NCBI GenBank assembly: GCA_002633005.1
Contig: NMRA01000277.1
Coordinates: 129,783-152,959, forward strand
DNA from: Phoronis australis
Taxonomy: Eukaryota; Phoronida; Phoronidae
Reading direction: 5' to 3'
DNA: 23,177 nucleotides
Made by a program: the position numbers and the translations under genes. Positions 1 through 10,580 of the stretch are shown here, piece by piece (position 1 is the first letter of the stretch; each line of letters opens with the position of its first letter). The notes under the pieces are model-generated. The model did not search any database, had not been told where the DNA came from, and worked only from the letters and a program-made list of their open reading frames with translations.

Positions 1-1715
1 TTTCGTAAAACATGTTTATGACTGACCATAAAGCGTGTTTCGCAGGAAGTCGGATACACTCAGGCTTAGCGGGTCATTGGCAAGGCCGCAATTTTCACCC
101 ACATGTAGTACCTGACACATTTCATCATTTCTACTAGCTGGATGCCATAAAATAATTAAACAAACAAATGAAGATATCTAGCCTTCAGTTAAATACACGT
201 ACTTTATTTCGATCAGTTTTCCTTCAGTGAACCACTAAAAGATACAGTATTAAGTCAGTGCAACGGACGATAAATCTGTTGACTTGCAGCAGCGTTTCGC
301 CCCGCATATAACGCTGAACATTACGGAGTCCGTGTGATACGTTTTGTGTACATGAGGCCCTCGCTGAACACTGGTAGATTCCGCCTGAAATATCTCCGGC
401 ATGCACATTTTAAGAGACTGCTCAATGGTTGAAGAGTCTAAAATCAAGTGTGTAGGATCCTCTAGCAAAACAAATTAGTTACAACAATTGAAACTTTTGA
501 TAGAAAACCTAAAAATTCTGAAAAGCTTGAAAAGTCAACTAAACACTGACAAAGAAAATCGTAAGACGTTATATGTTGCTTCAGTAAATAATCCCCAATG
601 CGGCTGAGATATTTCGTCCGCGCTGCAATACATAGCGTATTTTGCCCAATCTGCAGTCGCATATCTCCTGTATTTTTGTGAAAAATGAAGAACGGTTATG
701 ACTTGAATTGATTTGACGAAATTCAATCAACATTACTGAACGTCAGAAGATCCCCAAGGATATCACAAAAATCTTACTATTAAACTGAAAGGACTAAGAA
801 TGGCTAATCTTGTCGAAATCACGAGCTGATTCGACAAAAGCCCATGCAAACAATACACTCTGTCTCGTGACACCTGGAAAAATGCTTCCAGAAAGCACAC
901 CCATTGGAGTTTCTCATGGAAAAAGAAGTTCAGAGAGGCCAGGGTCTTTTGCCTTGGTAAATCCACCGGAAAAATTTTTTCCAGTGAATGCTAAAAATTA
1001 CTATACATGTGAATTTGGCATTTTCTCCCCAAGCTCACAAATTCATTAATAACCCGGCCCAAGATTGGAGACAAGATTTAAAATGCTCTTGACCTCTGGA
1101 TTCCAGAAATTTAGACTAAAATACATATGTCGTTACCAATCATTTTTTTCCTAATTTCATTCGTCAGAAGAAAAACTGTTCTTTCAAAATGGCGTGACTT
1201 CCAAACAGAGAAGAAGTCTGCTAGAAGGAGCTTTTTTAGCCAAAACGACTTCAAAGAACTAACCGAATACCATTCTCCGAAATCCTTGCCCATTTTCAGC
1301 ACATGATTGCCATCAAACTTGGTCCATCCCATTTTTAATTTTTTGAGCTATTCGGGACTGAACACCGTGGCTTCAGACCAAAACTACTACAATGAAGTCG
1401 TGGCTTAGAAATACAGCCAAGTATATGTTTGGCAGTTCCGGTGATGAGTGTCGGATAGCATGTTAAAACTCAGATTCACTCTGAGCTAACAGCTAACTTT
1501 ATATACTCAGCTCACACACACAGTTAAAATTGTTTCATTCAAAACTCCTGATCACATTTCATAGATTTCTAAAATGATTGTTAAATTATCGTCATTATTT
1601 CCTTTTGGAGAAGAATCACACTGTAAGACGTGTCAGAGTGCACTGGTTCGTCCGTTTAAAACACCACACCTCCTGGCGCTCTTTCATGAGGAATGGGTGA
1701 TACAGTTCACGTCAA
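1..1715. other. Unassigned AT-rich sequence
   Basis: No gene, tandem array or transposon end was recognised here. The longest ATG frame is a 73-codon minus-strand one (1111-1332). It has no recognised motif and no supporting splice signal, and frames of this length are expected by chance in sequence of this composition. Confidence 0.5.
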
Positions 1716-2126
1716 CAGGGCCCGGTCTCTAATCTTTGTACTCGAAACAAACTCGTAACTATTTTTGGCAATTTCTCTGCTCCTTTTGTGCGAACTTAAG
1801 ATAATTGGTTATCAGACTGTGCTCGAATACATTGTAGTTTATGCATAGGAGTTTCTAGTTCAAGTTTGCCCTTGAAGACCCTTATATTCGTGCTACAAAC
1901 TCGAGTAAAAACTCGAAATTTCGAGTTAAAACTCGAACTTATTCCTTTAATATTGGGTTTACAAACTGTGAACTCATTAAAGGCAATAAATTATCTACGT
2001 AAGTTATTGTGTACTCGAGCATAGAATAATAGACACTTATCTTGAGTTCGCCCAAAAGTAGAGTAGAAAATTCCAAACCTAATTTCGAGTTCCATTTCGA
2101 GTAAAAAGATTGGAGACCGGGCCCAG
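1716..2126. mobile_element. Foldback nonautonomous DNA element, GGGCCCGG family, copy 1
   Basis: The two ends are inverted copies. The left end reads CAGGGCCCGGTCTCTAATCT and the reverse complement of the right end reads CTGGGCCCGGTCTCCAATCT. The similarity continues inward for about 125-150 bp, through an ACTCGAA-rich part and a GCGAACTYAAGATAA block, so most of the element can fold on itself. The centre (about 1870-1975) holds several ACTCGA motifs. There is no coding capacity. A related truncated copy lies at 20097-20403. I found no convincing target-site duplication, so the superfamily is left open. Ends of this GGGCCCGG type are common in marine invertebrate genomes (general knowledge). 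Confidence 0.8.
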
Positions 2127-3404
2127 GTTTGCGCATTGTTACATTTTTAGCATCTGCAGTCGAAGGCGCTTTTGATGGAGATAAACCAGGCTTAGTAAAA
2201 GATATTGTTTATTTTTCTGAACCGCCGTACTCAGGACGAAAGTGTTAAAATTTGTAGCCGGTATAGATTATAGCGAATGGCTGGTAGGCAGCGGTAAGAA
2301 TTCATGATTACTTGTAATAAAACCGCAAAAACACAATGGATTTTGAGGTCTTATAGCCCTGGCTAAGGACAATAACACAAGAAGTCTACACAATCCAACA
2401 CTAATCCCCAAAGTAAGTGCTTCGGCCCTAAAACCGATAATGTTGAACTTCTTTCAAATGTACTCTAACGCGAGGTGGACATGTTATTCGCTCACTGAGA
2501 TGTTCAGTCGTTTGGCCAACTCAGTACATACGGACCTGTAGATCGCGCGAGACTTTATCGCTTCGTCGTTGATAATAAACAGAGTTTTTAGTTTAAACGA
2601 ATTAAATGGCAATCAGATGTTCAAATTCACACAATGACTACCAGGCATTTGCTGCAGCGTACGTTACGTTGAGGTCGGGAATTGCAACGGTATGGTTCCT
2701 TATTTGAGTTGTCAATAGCAACAGAAAAGAAAATTTATTTTTGAACCGCCGTACACAGGATGGAAGTGTTAAGGAACCCAGGCCTACCATGTGTTACTAA
2801 TTCGATTCAGTTTTTGAAAACTCAAACTGATAAAGCTGCAAAACCATAGCAGTTTATAAACAAACTAGAATATTAAGCTTACGGTATACAGAGGCGTTAA
2901 CAGTCCGAACTCTCCCCCTATTAAACTCTTCAAGGTAATGAAAACATGTAAAATTTCTTTGAGGGAAATCCTCTCAGCACAGTATCAAATATTCGGTCTC
3001 CAGTCAATTCTATCTTTGACGACATGAGTTCGCTCTGGTAGAAATGCTTGGTTTTGTATTAAAGACTGGAGCCGCTGTTACCCAACGTGTCAATTGTCAT
3101 TAATGAGAACCGAAAACGAAAACAAACACACGTGGCATTTGTGAAAAGAGTGAGCAAATGCTAACAATACAGATAATGTAGTTAAGCTGCACGGATCTAA
3201 ATCCATAGAGATGAGATCGACTGGTTTATTTTTATGTCCTCTGGGTGAAATCATCATTAGCGCTACAAATTGAAGTAGTACGCTCTCATGTCTGGTTACT
3301 CCATATCTTTGACTTCTGGTGTTTCGCTTGTAACACTGGAAGTCTTGAGGCCGTCCCTTAAAACACTCAGAAAGTCTGTTGAACGTGAAGCTTTCGCCAA
3401 TTAA
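2127..3404. other. Unassigned sequence between elements
   Basis: The only structure seen is the direct-repeat pair listed separately (2208-2248 and 2734-2772). No coding frame or RNA gene could be supported. Confidence 0.5.
2208..2772 (+). repeat. Direct repeat pair of about 40 bp
   Basis: The blocks at 2208-2248 and 2734-2772 share TTTATTTTT, then GAACCGCCGTAC, then CAGGA, then AAGTGTTAA, with a few mismatches and one small gap. They lie in the same orientation with 485 bp between them. They may be two fragments of one dispersed repeat or short terminal direct repeats of a decayed element. No terminal inverted repeat or primer-binding site was seen to choose between these. Confidence 0.6.
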
Positions 3405-3617
3405 GATGCAGATACGTCCGAGTTAGTTTTGCTCCGTGACTCATTCACGGATCGAATTATGAGTCTGAAGGATGCCCAACAGAGTATCAAATTTTTAAGT
3501 TACATAACGGAAGTAGACTGCATTATGAGACGCAAAGAACGCATGCTGATACAAAATACACGTACAGTTTACAAAGAGAAACGATTCGTACCGCATTCAA
3601 GTGTGGGATTTTCGTGA
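3405..3617 (+). CDS. Open frame of uncertain status, product unknown
   Basis: This is an open stretch of 70 codons between a TAA and a TGA stop with no ATG at its start; the first internal ATG is at 3459. The translation is charged and has a coding-like look (for example SLKDAQQSIKFL, then IMRRKERMLIQNT). I recognise no domain. No clear acceptor or donor flanks it. It could be an exon remnant or a chance frame; frames of this length are expected by chance here. Confidence 0.12.
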   Translation, partial: DADTSELVLLRDSFTDRIMSLKDAQQSIKFLSYITEVDCIMRRKERMLIQNTRTVYKEKRFVPHSSVGFS

Positions 3618-4459
3618 GAAGCAAGATAGGAAGCCTCACCGGAATGTACATGTAGACAAAGCCGCTTAAAACGTCAGAAAGTATCCTATCCACAGAAATT
3701 ACCATAATATCAATATGCAAAATGAGTGAAAAGGTAGCCAAAAATTTACGTCAGATGTGCCTTCTCATGTAACGAGGCAGATCAGACGTCAGACGAGCGT
3801 TTTTCAGCCGGTGAATGAGTCGCTCAATCTGATTTTAAATCGGACGGCATGTGAACGCTGTAAAGATATATTATTGTGAAAAATGATCCACCAGGTAGAT
3901 TTACACACATTTTCAAAACGAGCGATCTTACAGAACTTTTCTCCTTTTATCATTCCTTATTTACTAGGTATAACATTCCTTTTTCTCGCCTGCTGTTCAA
4001 GTAAAGTGTATTTTCTAATAGCGTTTCCGTTGAAATACTGGGTGCCTTAGAATAACGGGATTTTGCACGAACTATGTTGCCGAACTAGTGTCCGTCAGAT
4101 CAATAGTGTCTGTGAAAATCATTGATGAAACCCAAATTCATTTTCTTCATACTTGCAATGTATTTTAAAATATTCACGAAGATTTCAAGCTTTTTGTCAG
4201 CTAACATTGGGGCCTTGGCCTTCAAAGGTAACTTTTTATTGAAGAAATTGAGGACTATATATTTTCAGGCAAGATAAATGTATTTGGAATTTTGACATGA
4301 TATATGTTAAACTATTCAATCGTTACGACTGCGTAATCACGGAGCAGCAAGGATTGCTGTCACGATGTTCTTCACTTTGCAACGACTTGTTTCCTAAAAT
4401 CTATCATTCCGATCTTTGCCATGTCTTTGTCTCGAATCAAACATCAACAGATGAACATT
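3618..4459. other. Unassigned sequence
   Basis: There is no recognisable gene, repeat or element. One copy of the TACATGTA palindrome lies at 3647-3654. Confidence 0.5.
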
Positions 4460-4731
4460 TCAGATATTACGGACGTAGGAATGCTTCATTTCCCCTAGCA
4501 ACATTTTAATGCATAACAATTACACACCATGAACGAATCAAATCGAATCAAAATCAAAACAAATTACTTACCGATTTTTAGATACGACGCTTCTGCTTTA
4601 GTCCAAACACACCGTATCTCAATGGAGATGGTATATCCAAGTGAACAAAAACTTTTAGCATTCACGAAGTCGCAATGTGTGCAGTCTGCGTTACCCTTAA
4701 CGTAACGCTCGGCTAAATGTTTGCGCAAACA
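4460..4731 (-). CDS. Candidate two-exon coding end, product unknown
   Basis: On the minus strand a 53-codon open stretch (4731 down to 4572) ends exactly at a strong donor, G|GTAAGT. It is cysteine-bearing: CTHCDF near residue 17, C29 and C41, with CVWTKAEASYLKI at the end. A candidate acceptor TGCTAG at 4495-4500 gives a 77-nt intron. The next exon (4494 to 4460) stays in frame for about a dozen residues and then stops at TGA. The upstream acceptor (CTGTGTAG, exon starting at 4731) is weak, and no start codon is identified. The donor and open frame are visible; joining the pieces into a gene is inference. It could equally be an untranslated exon or chance. Confidence 0.2.
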
Positions 4732-5337
4732 CTACACAGCGTTGAATACGCTTAAGCCAACCGGCAACGTTTGCTGCCGTCAACTGCTACCGTACAACAT
4801 TGATATTTTGCTCACGGTCTGACATTACGTACTGCAAACTTCTTAATTTTGACCCCACCCCTCATAGGGTTCTCATTGTTCCTTGTTCCAACCTTTTTAA
4901 GGAATGGTTTTGCTTCAGAAACATCGTTTTGTTTTCTAATTCAAATAAAACAATTCACAAGACATGTGAAAGTGTTGATTTCGTATATTGACTAAAAGTC
5001 CGATGTATACATTTCAGGCGTGTGTAAATTCGGAAAGTACACATTTGGAAATGTCTTTGCATACTGTGCACGTATCAGTAAACGGATTTATAATTTGCAA
5101 TAAGTTTAGGGGAGTTTCTGTCGCGAACCAATAATAGCAAATAAGCTGAGCAACGGAAAGGTTGACGAAAGTGACAGCGCTACTTTGATAGCTGGTTGAT
5201 GGTAGCAAACAATCAAATGAAACCATTCTAACAGAAGGACACCTAGCGAGATGGACCGAAATGAGAGCGCGACTAGGAAGGTCACTAAAACTATACCTGT
5301 ACGACAACTGTAGCTACACCTGACAAACCCGTGGCTC
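4732..5337. other. Unassigned sequence before the minisatellite element
   Basis: A 97-codon minus-strand frame (5014-5307) shows no recognisable motif and is treated as chance. No repeats were seen. Confidence 0.45.
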
Positions 5338-5344
5338 GATTTTC

Positions 5345-5536
5345 AAGGTTCACAATTCCGAAGGTTCACTACTTCGAAGGTTCACAACTTCGAAGGTTCA
5401 CTACTCCGAAGGCTCACTACTTCGAAGGTTCACTACTTCGAAGGTTCACTACTTCGAAGGTTCACTACTTCGAAGGTTCACTACTTCAAAGGTTCACTAC
5501 TTCGAAGGTTCACTACTCCGAAGATTCACTACTCCA
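5345..5536 (+). repeat. 16-bp minisatellite, 12 units
   Basis: There are twelve consecutive 16-bp units of consensus AAGGTTCACTACTTCG with no length change; divergence is one to three bases per unit. The unit junction makes the palindrome CTTCGAAG. Because 16 is not a multiple of three, the array stays open in one frame over 48-bp cycles, which creates a spurious repetitive reading frame. Confidence 0.95.
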
Positions 5537-6153
5537 AAATGTCTAAAATTTAGGACTCTTCGGTTTTTAGATGCACTGAGTGGTGTACCTATACCGAAAA
5601 CAACCCCCGGGTAATAAAACATGTGCATGCGAAATTGTCCGCCATGTCTTAAACGAATACGAAGAAACGAGTACGTACTTGCAATTCTAAAAGAAGATGA
5701 AATAGGAACATTGATGAATTCTCAACAAACATACATTAATAAAATCCATGTCAAGATCGTATCATTTCACTACGACTGAAATTAAAGGTTAGGGCCACCG
5801 AAACTACGCGCACGGCCCATTCGAAACTAAATGTAGTTGGTAGGCTACCCTTTCCCTGACAGTCTTCACGAAGTCAGAGAGTCCCATTCAGTCTTCTTAA
5901 ATTAAAAACCGTCGTTGTCCGCCGTAGCCCTGACTCGTGCCCCAGTTGTTGTCCCTGCTTGCAAATTACTCTTTCAGGAATCACGATTAGCAGTGATGGG
6001 GACTGAGCTCATTTGTAAACAATGTAATCAATGTTTTAAGAACTACTCAACTTTTGCACACCCTTTAAATGGTTACTAAATGGACACAAATACAATACTT
6101 TATTCATGTCATTTCCGACTCATTAGCAGTAATGAACTGTCGGAGTCCTAGTT

Positions 6154-6304
6154 TCGGAATTGTGGACATTCGAAGTAGTGAACTTTCGAATGTAGCGAAT
6201 CTTCGGATTAGTGAATCTTCGGAGTAGTAGTAAACCTTCGTAGTAGTGAACCTTAGGAGTAGAGAACCTTAGGAGTACCTTCGGAAAAGTGACATGTAAC
6301 CTTA
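6154..6304 (-). repeat. Degenerate inverted copy of the 16-bp minisatellite
   Basis: On the plus strand the units read CGAAGTAGTGAACTTT, CGGATTAGTGAATCTT, CGTAGTAGTGAACCTT and similar, the reverse complement of the unit at 5345-5536. There are about eight units, with length changes and more divergence than in the left array. Confidence 0.9.
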
Positions 6305-6310
6305 GAAATC

Positions 6311-7127
6311 TTTTCCTTCAAGTTTGTTGCTCGTATAAAGTCTGCGAAGCTGTGCAAAATTGCCAGTGATTCACAAGAGAAGACATTCTTCATTGACCAA
6401 AGTTGTAATTAGTTCTAGACCTACTATTACCTAATTATGTCAACATTCGGGCATTTTCAGTGAAAGAAGACAAGTTACTTAAACGTCTGTTTTTTATCAA
6501 CGACGGAGGACTGCCTTTCCAAAATCAAAGTGTACATTGGATGAACAATATATCTGACGATCACTTTCAATTCGAAATTTGAAAATGTCTGCACTTTAGC
6601 ATACTATGCTAGCAAGTACACGGAAATAACAGATGACAAACCTATTTTTTTGCTGTTTTGTTTCTTGATCGATTTTAAGGCATTCATACCGCACTAGCTC
6701 TCGCTGCTATACAGCCTAGCTAGGTACAGACATTTAGTTCTAGACTCCCTTGTTACCCTATGGGGAGCCACCACGCGCGTTCAATGCCAAAGAGTCACAG
6801 TCTAATCGTCTGCACGATCCTGTCAACTACGTAAACACCATTCGGACGAAGTTGGCCGGGTACGGCCTGATGATTATGTGAAGGGATTTGAATCAGAAGC
6901 AAATTCAACATCATTATTAACTAAGTTATCATTGTACTCAGTAGTACCAGTACATGTAGCAGCAACAATTTTGTTGTTATTGTTGTTGTTGTCCATATAT
7001 ATCCTATCTTTAATGGATGCCGGGGTTTTCCGTAGATAAGCCCATGGATGTGTATTTGGAAAATGAAAATTTTCAGTCATTTCAGTTACACCAAGTAAAC
7101 ATTGCCCCCCCCGACCCCCCCCCGACC
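6311..7127. other. Unassigned sequence before the gap
   Basis: It contains a short TTG/ATTG-rich run (about 6970-6991), one TACATGTA palindrome (6951-6958) and C-tracts from 7105. No gene is recognised. Confidence 0.5.
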
Positions 7128-7190
7128 NNNNNNNNNNNNNNNNNNNNNNNNNNNNNNNNNNNNNNNNNNNNNNCCCCCCCCCCCCTCCCC
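7105..7190. repeat. C-tract low-complexity region flanking the gap
   Basis: Runs of seven to fourteen C, interrupted by GA or T, lie on both sides of the N block. The minus strand therefore carries several G-runs and could form G-quadruplexes. This is the probable reason the assembly failed here. Confidence 0.85.
7128..7173. other. Assembly gap (46 N)
   Basis: An unbroken block of N inside a C-rich tract. Its true length and content are unknown. Any reading frame that crosses it is an artefact. Confidence 0.99.
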
Positions 7191-7234
7191 TCCTTGGATG
7201 CACACCTAACACCTGACACCAGAGCGGTGCGAAG

Positions 7235-7269
7235 CAGTGCCGCATTAAGAAATTGCGGGGCCCGTAGCA
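7235..7269 (+). mobile_element. Fragment with hAT-like terminus
   Basis: The sequence begins CAGTGCCGCATTAAGAAATT and continues into GCGGGGCCCGTAGCA. The start resembles the CAG-type terminal repeat of many hAT transposons (general knowledge). The 15-mer at its inner end recurs at 7837-7851 with one mismatch, in the same orientation. No matching inverted end was found within the window, so this is a fragment at best. Confidence 0.3.
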
Positions 7270-9162
7270 TAAGTCGAAGCGCGGGTACCGTAATCAAATG
7301 CCTATACACCAAAATCAAAATATGTGTCATTTTACTTTTACTAAGGAAAGCAATTGGGATGTCTTCTAAATGATGAGACAGTGTGTCCACTGGGTAACGC
7401 TAGCTGTTGATGGAATTGGGTAATTTCAGGATAATTCCCACACGGGGGAGGAGAGGGGGCGCTTGTGCCAATTACAATATGACGAATGCCAAATATATAC
7501 CTTAATTGCACAAATTTAATTTTGTCAATTTTGCCGCTTCGTATTTTAACAAAACCTAAACTGTAAATTCAACAATAGTAAAAAATCAAGGAATGCTTGG
7601 CGCCCTGGTGAATCTCTGCATTTTAGGGGCTCGAGTTTTGTGACACCTACTATTCTTCGGACATCTCTTACTCAATGGCCCCGGCACCAATAACCCTACG
7701 CAAGTTGAAAATGGTGGTGTCCCAACACAAACTTGTCAAATCGGGTTCGCATCACCGGAGGTCGCTGCTTCCATAGACGTAGAATAATGCATACGTTTTG
7801 GTACAGGTATTGTGAGCGAGGGACTCCACTAAAAGCGCGGGGTCCGTAGCAGATGGTACTTCTGCTAAGCTGTTAATCTGACACTGGTCGGGTGCAAAGC
7901 ATGACCTCAAAGAAGACGATATAGCTGCCTACACTGTCGACTACACCGTCAATATCGCCATTGAAAAACAGCCATAACAACATCAATAAGACGACGACAC
8001 CGCCTCCAGCACTGACGACAACCCTGACGCACCCAAAGCAATCACGAGACCTCATGATGGCGTAACTGATATGAAAAAACGCCAAAATACTACGTACACT
8101 AACAACAACAAACCAACTGACTATGGTGCTGGCGATACCCACTGTGACGCTGAAACAACACTATTGTCATCATCGTTAACATTATTAGCATCGTCAACAA
8201 GATTGTCATCATCGAAAGATAATGACATTGACGCAACACGTCCCAACAATGCTGCCAAAACGGCCGACAACTACATTAATGCGGTTATTCAAAACTGGCA
8301 TGTTTTAAATAGGCCGCGGTACTCCAAAGATACAGAGGCAACAGAGGGTTTCGTATCAGTCTCCCAGCGCGTGGTGACGTGTCTAACAATAAAATGTTGA
8401 CCTACTCCATAGTGGACCAAAACGTGCACCAGCTTGACCTACTTAATGTGTTGGCCAAGTTGGGTGATTAAACGTTTTTATGATAATTGAGTTAATCACG
8501 CACTGCAAATTCAGATGACTGCGCGTGAATGTTGAAATAACGAGCGCGGCTAAGGGGTGTATATAGGTAATATTGACCAAAAACAAGTTTTCACCAAATA
8601 ATTCACCGGTCTTAAAAGACTTTGATCTCCCACGATTTAATCGGCTTTTTCTCGGCTTCGCCAAATTGATTTAACTTGAACTTAGGAACACGAATTATCG
8701 AAAACGGCCAGGTGGATTTCGCCCAACTACAACCGAAGTTACGACAATCTATTCTTTCTGAACGTACCAATTGCCTTTGGGTTTGACTGCGTTCACACCT
8801 GGTCTGTAATAAGTCTGGTAGATAATTGGCCTGCCTGTTGTCATATCGGACAGTGTGCTGGGCAGTTAACAAAGAAGCTAGATGTTATCACACGCCCGCC
8901 ACCCTCTACGTCTGGTAAAGTCACTGAACGGGAAAACGCCGTCATGTGAAATAAGCAATCATCAAATCTGAAAATCGCGAATAATTCGAGAATGATAAAT
9001 CGTAGCAAGTAACGGATGCTACACTTCATATGACCCTTTGGCGAGACCTACTGTCCTGAATCAATGAAAAGGAGCCCTCGAAAAATCTCGAATAACTCCA
9101 GTCAGAACGGTAAGTCGTTGCAAAAAACCAAAGTCCTTCCTTAGATAGATCTTGACGAGATT
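7270..9162. other. Unassigned sequence with an A/C-rich low-complexity stretch
   Basis: From about 7930 to 8290 the plus strand is enriched in A and C, with many ACA, GAC, AAC and TCA triplets (cryptic simplicity). This keeps frames open on both strands at 7873-8142 and 8071-8400, and neither looks like a real protein. Near 9065-9110 a short ATG frame of 15 codons ends at a good donor, G|GTAAGT, but nothing supports it further. Confidence 0.45.
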
Positions 9163-9170
9163 TATATAAG
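9163..9170 (+). promoter_or_regulatory. Candidate TATA box (TATATAAG)
   Basis: It matches the metazoan TATA consensus. The distance to the ATG at 9223 is about 55 bp, which allows a start site near 9195 and a short 5' leader. Further downstream an AAAATGGCCGCC block overlaps the start codon and GGCGGGAAA (E2F-like) lies just inside the frame. The TATA match is visible; promoter function is inference. Confidence 0.3.
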
Positions 9171-9222
9171 CACATTTTTTATAGAAAAATCCTTCAAAGG
9201 ACCAGTAATCGAAAAGTGAAAA

Positions 9223-9306
9223 ATGGCCGCCTCAGCACCAACTTTGGACAATGGCGGGAAACGACATTTTCCCGATAGAGATCAGTGGGGCAAGGAATTT
9301 ATTTAG
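9223..9306 (+). CDS. Candidate first coding exon, SLC6-like N-terminus
   Basis: The start is in strong Kozak context (AAAAATGG), about 55 bp after a TATA box. The 27-codon frame begins MAASAPTLDNGG and ends with KRHFPDRDQWGKEF before a TAG. The R-D-Q-W-G segment resembles the conserved R-x-x-W motif just before transmembrane helix 1 of neurotransmitter:sodium symporters (SLC6), where Arg and Trp form part of the inner gate. The expected next segment (hydrophobic TM1 with a GLGNVWRFPY-type motif) does not follow in any frame, and no clear GT donor lies in the last codons. It may be a first exon of an unresolved gene, a pseudogene exon, or chance. The family link rests on a short motif only. 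Confidence 0.25.
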   Translation: MAASAPTLDNGGKRHFPDRDQWGKEFI

Positions 9307-10278
9307 GATACTCACATAACTCAGCGGGGGAAGAGAGAACACTTATTCGGAACACCCAAGGTTTTTTCGAAGTCTGAACTAAAAGGTGTTCCATCGAAAT
9401 TGGAATATCGGTGTAAAACAGATAGCCCAGAGTCGAAAACAGACTCCTGTACCTTCGGTGCACCTAACCAGCCCAAAAAACACGAAGCCCGACCTTTAAA
9501 ACACAACGCCTGACTTTTAAAACAGGAACGCCAGGTATCGGAGTGGAAACTCGGACAATTTTTCAAAATTTTTGAGACGATGTCAGTAGACTCAAACTTT
9601 GAGTTAAAGTATGTTCAAATACTTTCTTGTTGTTTTCTGCATTTGATTGTTAAAAAATTGATAGCAAAACGTAACTAGTATTGTATTAACTTTGTTATTT
9701 GATTTTTAACGATAAATCTCGTGCAACTTGTGGGAGACTTTCAACATAAACTACATGTATACTCTCAACATACATGTAGATATAAAACAACTAGTGATAT
9801 ATATGCCTGTGGTCGTAGAGACAGTGCACTGCCACTTACCTGCATTCATGAAATATTTTCCAGTCACACCAGGGTGCTCTTACTTGAACAAGATCACAAT
9901 TTTATCCCAAATGTAAACACGTCACAATTTACAGTTTCAAGACCAATAGCATTTTTGAAACTGTATTTCACACACCGACTCGCTAAGTGCTGTGAATTCG
10001 CAACAGGTGAGGAGAGCGTAATATTTATGCTGCCACCTATAGATTAAAATCCGACTTACCGTATTTCCCGACGTATGAGGCAACGGCTTAAGCAGTCTAG
10101 GTCATTCGCAATCTGGCATGAGCGTTTGAACTATACCCAGACTTAGAGAGAGCACCAGTATGTTCAGTGTTTGCCATTTTTTGGTTTATTATTTGTTCAC
10201 TCTTTTTTCATGGAATGCTTTTAGCCAAGCGATATTATAGAATTTTAGACATTACTTACTTAACATTTTGGTTATGAC
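9307..10278. other. Unassigned sequence with isolated splice-like sites
   Basis: Two TACATGTA palindromes lie at 9752-9759 and 9771-9778. On the minus strand there are donor-like sites CAG|GTAAGT (ending at 9841) and ACG|GTAAGT (near 10064). The latter is preceded by about 23 open codons. A 108-codon frame at 9721-10047 starts with GTG and has no recognised domain. None is called as a gene. Confidence 0.4.
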
Positions 10279-10580
10279 CAGCGGCGAATTTAGGGGGGGC
10301 AAGGGGGCCATGGCCCGCCTAAAATTCTACCAGATACTATTTGGGAGCTCGGGTGCGCGCAAGCAGGGGCTCGTCGGGGGTGAATAAACAACGCATAGGC
10401 CCTGAACAAACTGAACAAACCCCGTATACCGTTTTTTTATTTCAGTCAACAGGTCCGCAACCCCAAACATTCGAGGCCTCTGCGTCCTCACACTTTAGGC
10501 TGAGCGAGCGCATCTGTCGAAATTCTGGTTATTCCCGTGCCCTCTGGCCCCCCTAACTGAAAATCCTGGATCCGCGTCTG
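10279..10580 (+). mobile_element. Nonautonomous hAT-like element, copy 1 (302 bp)
   Basis: The left end CAGCGGCGAATTTAGG pairs with the right end, whose reverse complement is CAGACGCGGATCCAGG. The element is flanked by exact 5-bp duplications ATGAC at 10274-10278 and 10581-10585. G-rich sequence lies just inside the left end and C-rich sequence just inside the right. There is no coding capacity. A shorter relative at 15694-15861 shares both ends and lacks about 135 bp of the middle. The CAGNGGCG-type ends suggest the hAT superfamily (general knowledge). The 5-bp duplication is shorter than the usual 8 bp, though some hAT groups make 5 or 6. Confidence 0.88.

Larger units (their letters stand above)
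5338..6310. mobile_element. Inverted-repeat element with minisatellite arms
   Basis: The left arm (about 5338-5565) and right arm (about 6137-6310) are inverted copies. Beyond the tandem units both arms share an outer GATTTYYAAGGTT end and an inner AATGTC...AATT...AGGACTC block, so the inversion covers more than the repeats. The spacer of about 570 bp has no coding frame that can be supported. This looks like a nonautonomous DNA transposon with tandem-repeat TIRs, or an inverted duplication of a minisatellite. No target-site duplication was found, so the outer limits are approximate. Confidence 0.5.

Noticed and set aside
2461-2772. Possible LTR around 2.5-2.7 kb
   Set aside because: There are no TG...CA ends, no second long copy, and no primer-binding site or polypurine tract.
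5331-5546. Repetitive 71-codon frame through the tandem array
   Set aside because: It follows directly from a 16-bp repeat read over 48-bp cycles; there is no flanking coding evidence.
5345-6304. Arrays considered as CRISPR
   Set aside because: Units are contiguous 16-mers without spacers, in an animal-type genome.
6874-7390. Three frames of 102-123 codons around 7.1 kb
   Set aside because: All cross the 46-N gap and C-tracts and are artefacts of unknown bases.
7873-8400. A hydrophobic 89-codon minus frame and a 109-codon plus frame
   Set aside because: Both lie on an A/C-rich low-complexity stretch that is poor in stops; composition explains them.
9721-10047. 108-codon plus-strand frame
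   Set aside because: It has a GTG start, no domain and no splice support; a CAG|GTGAGG within it is an isolated donor-like site.
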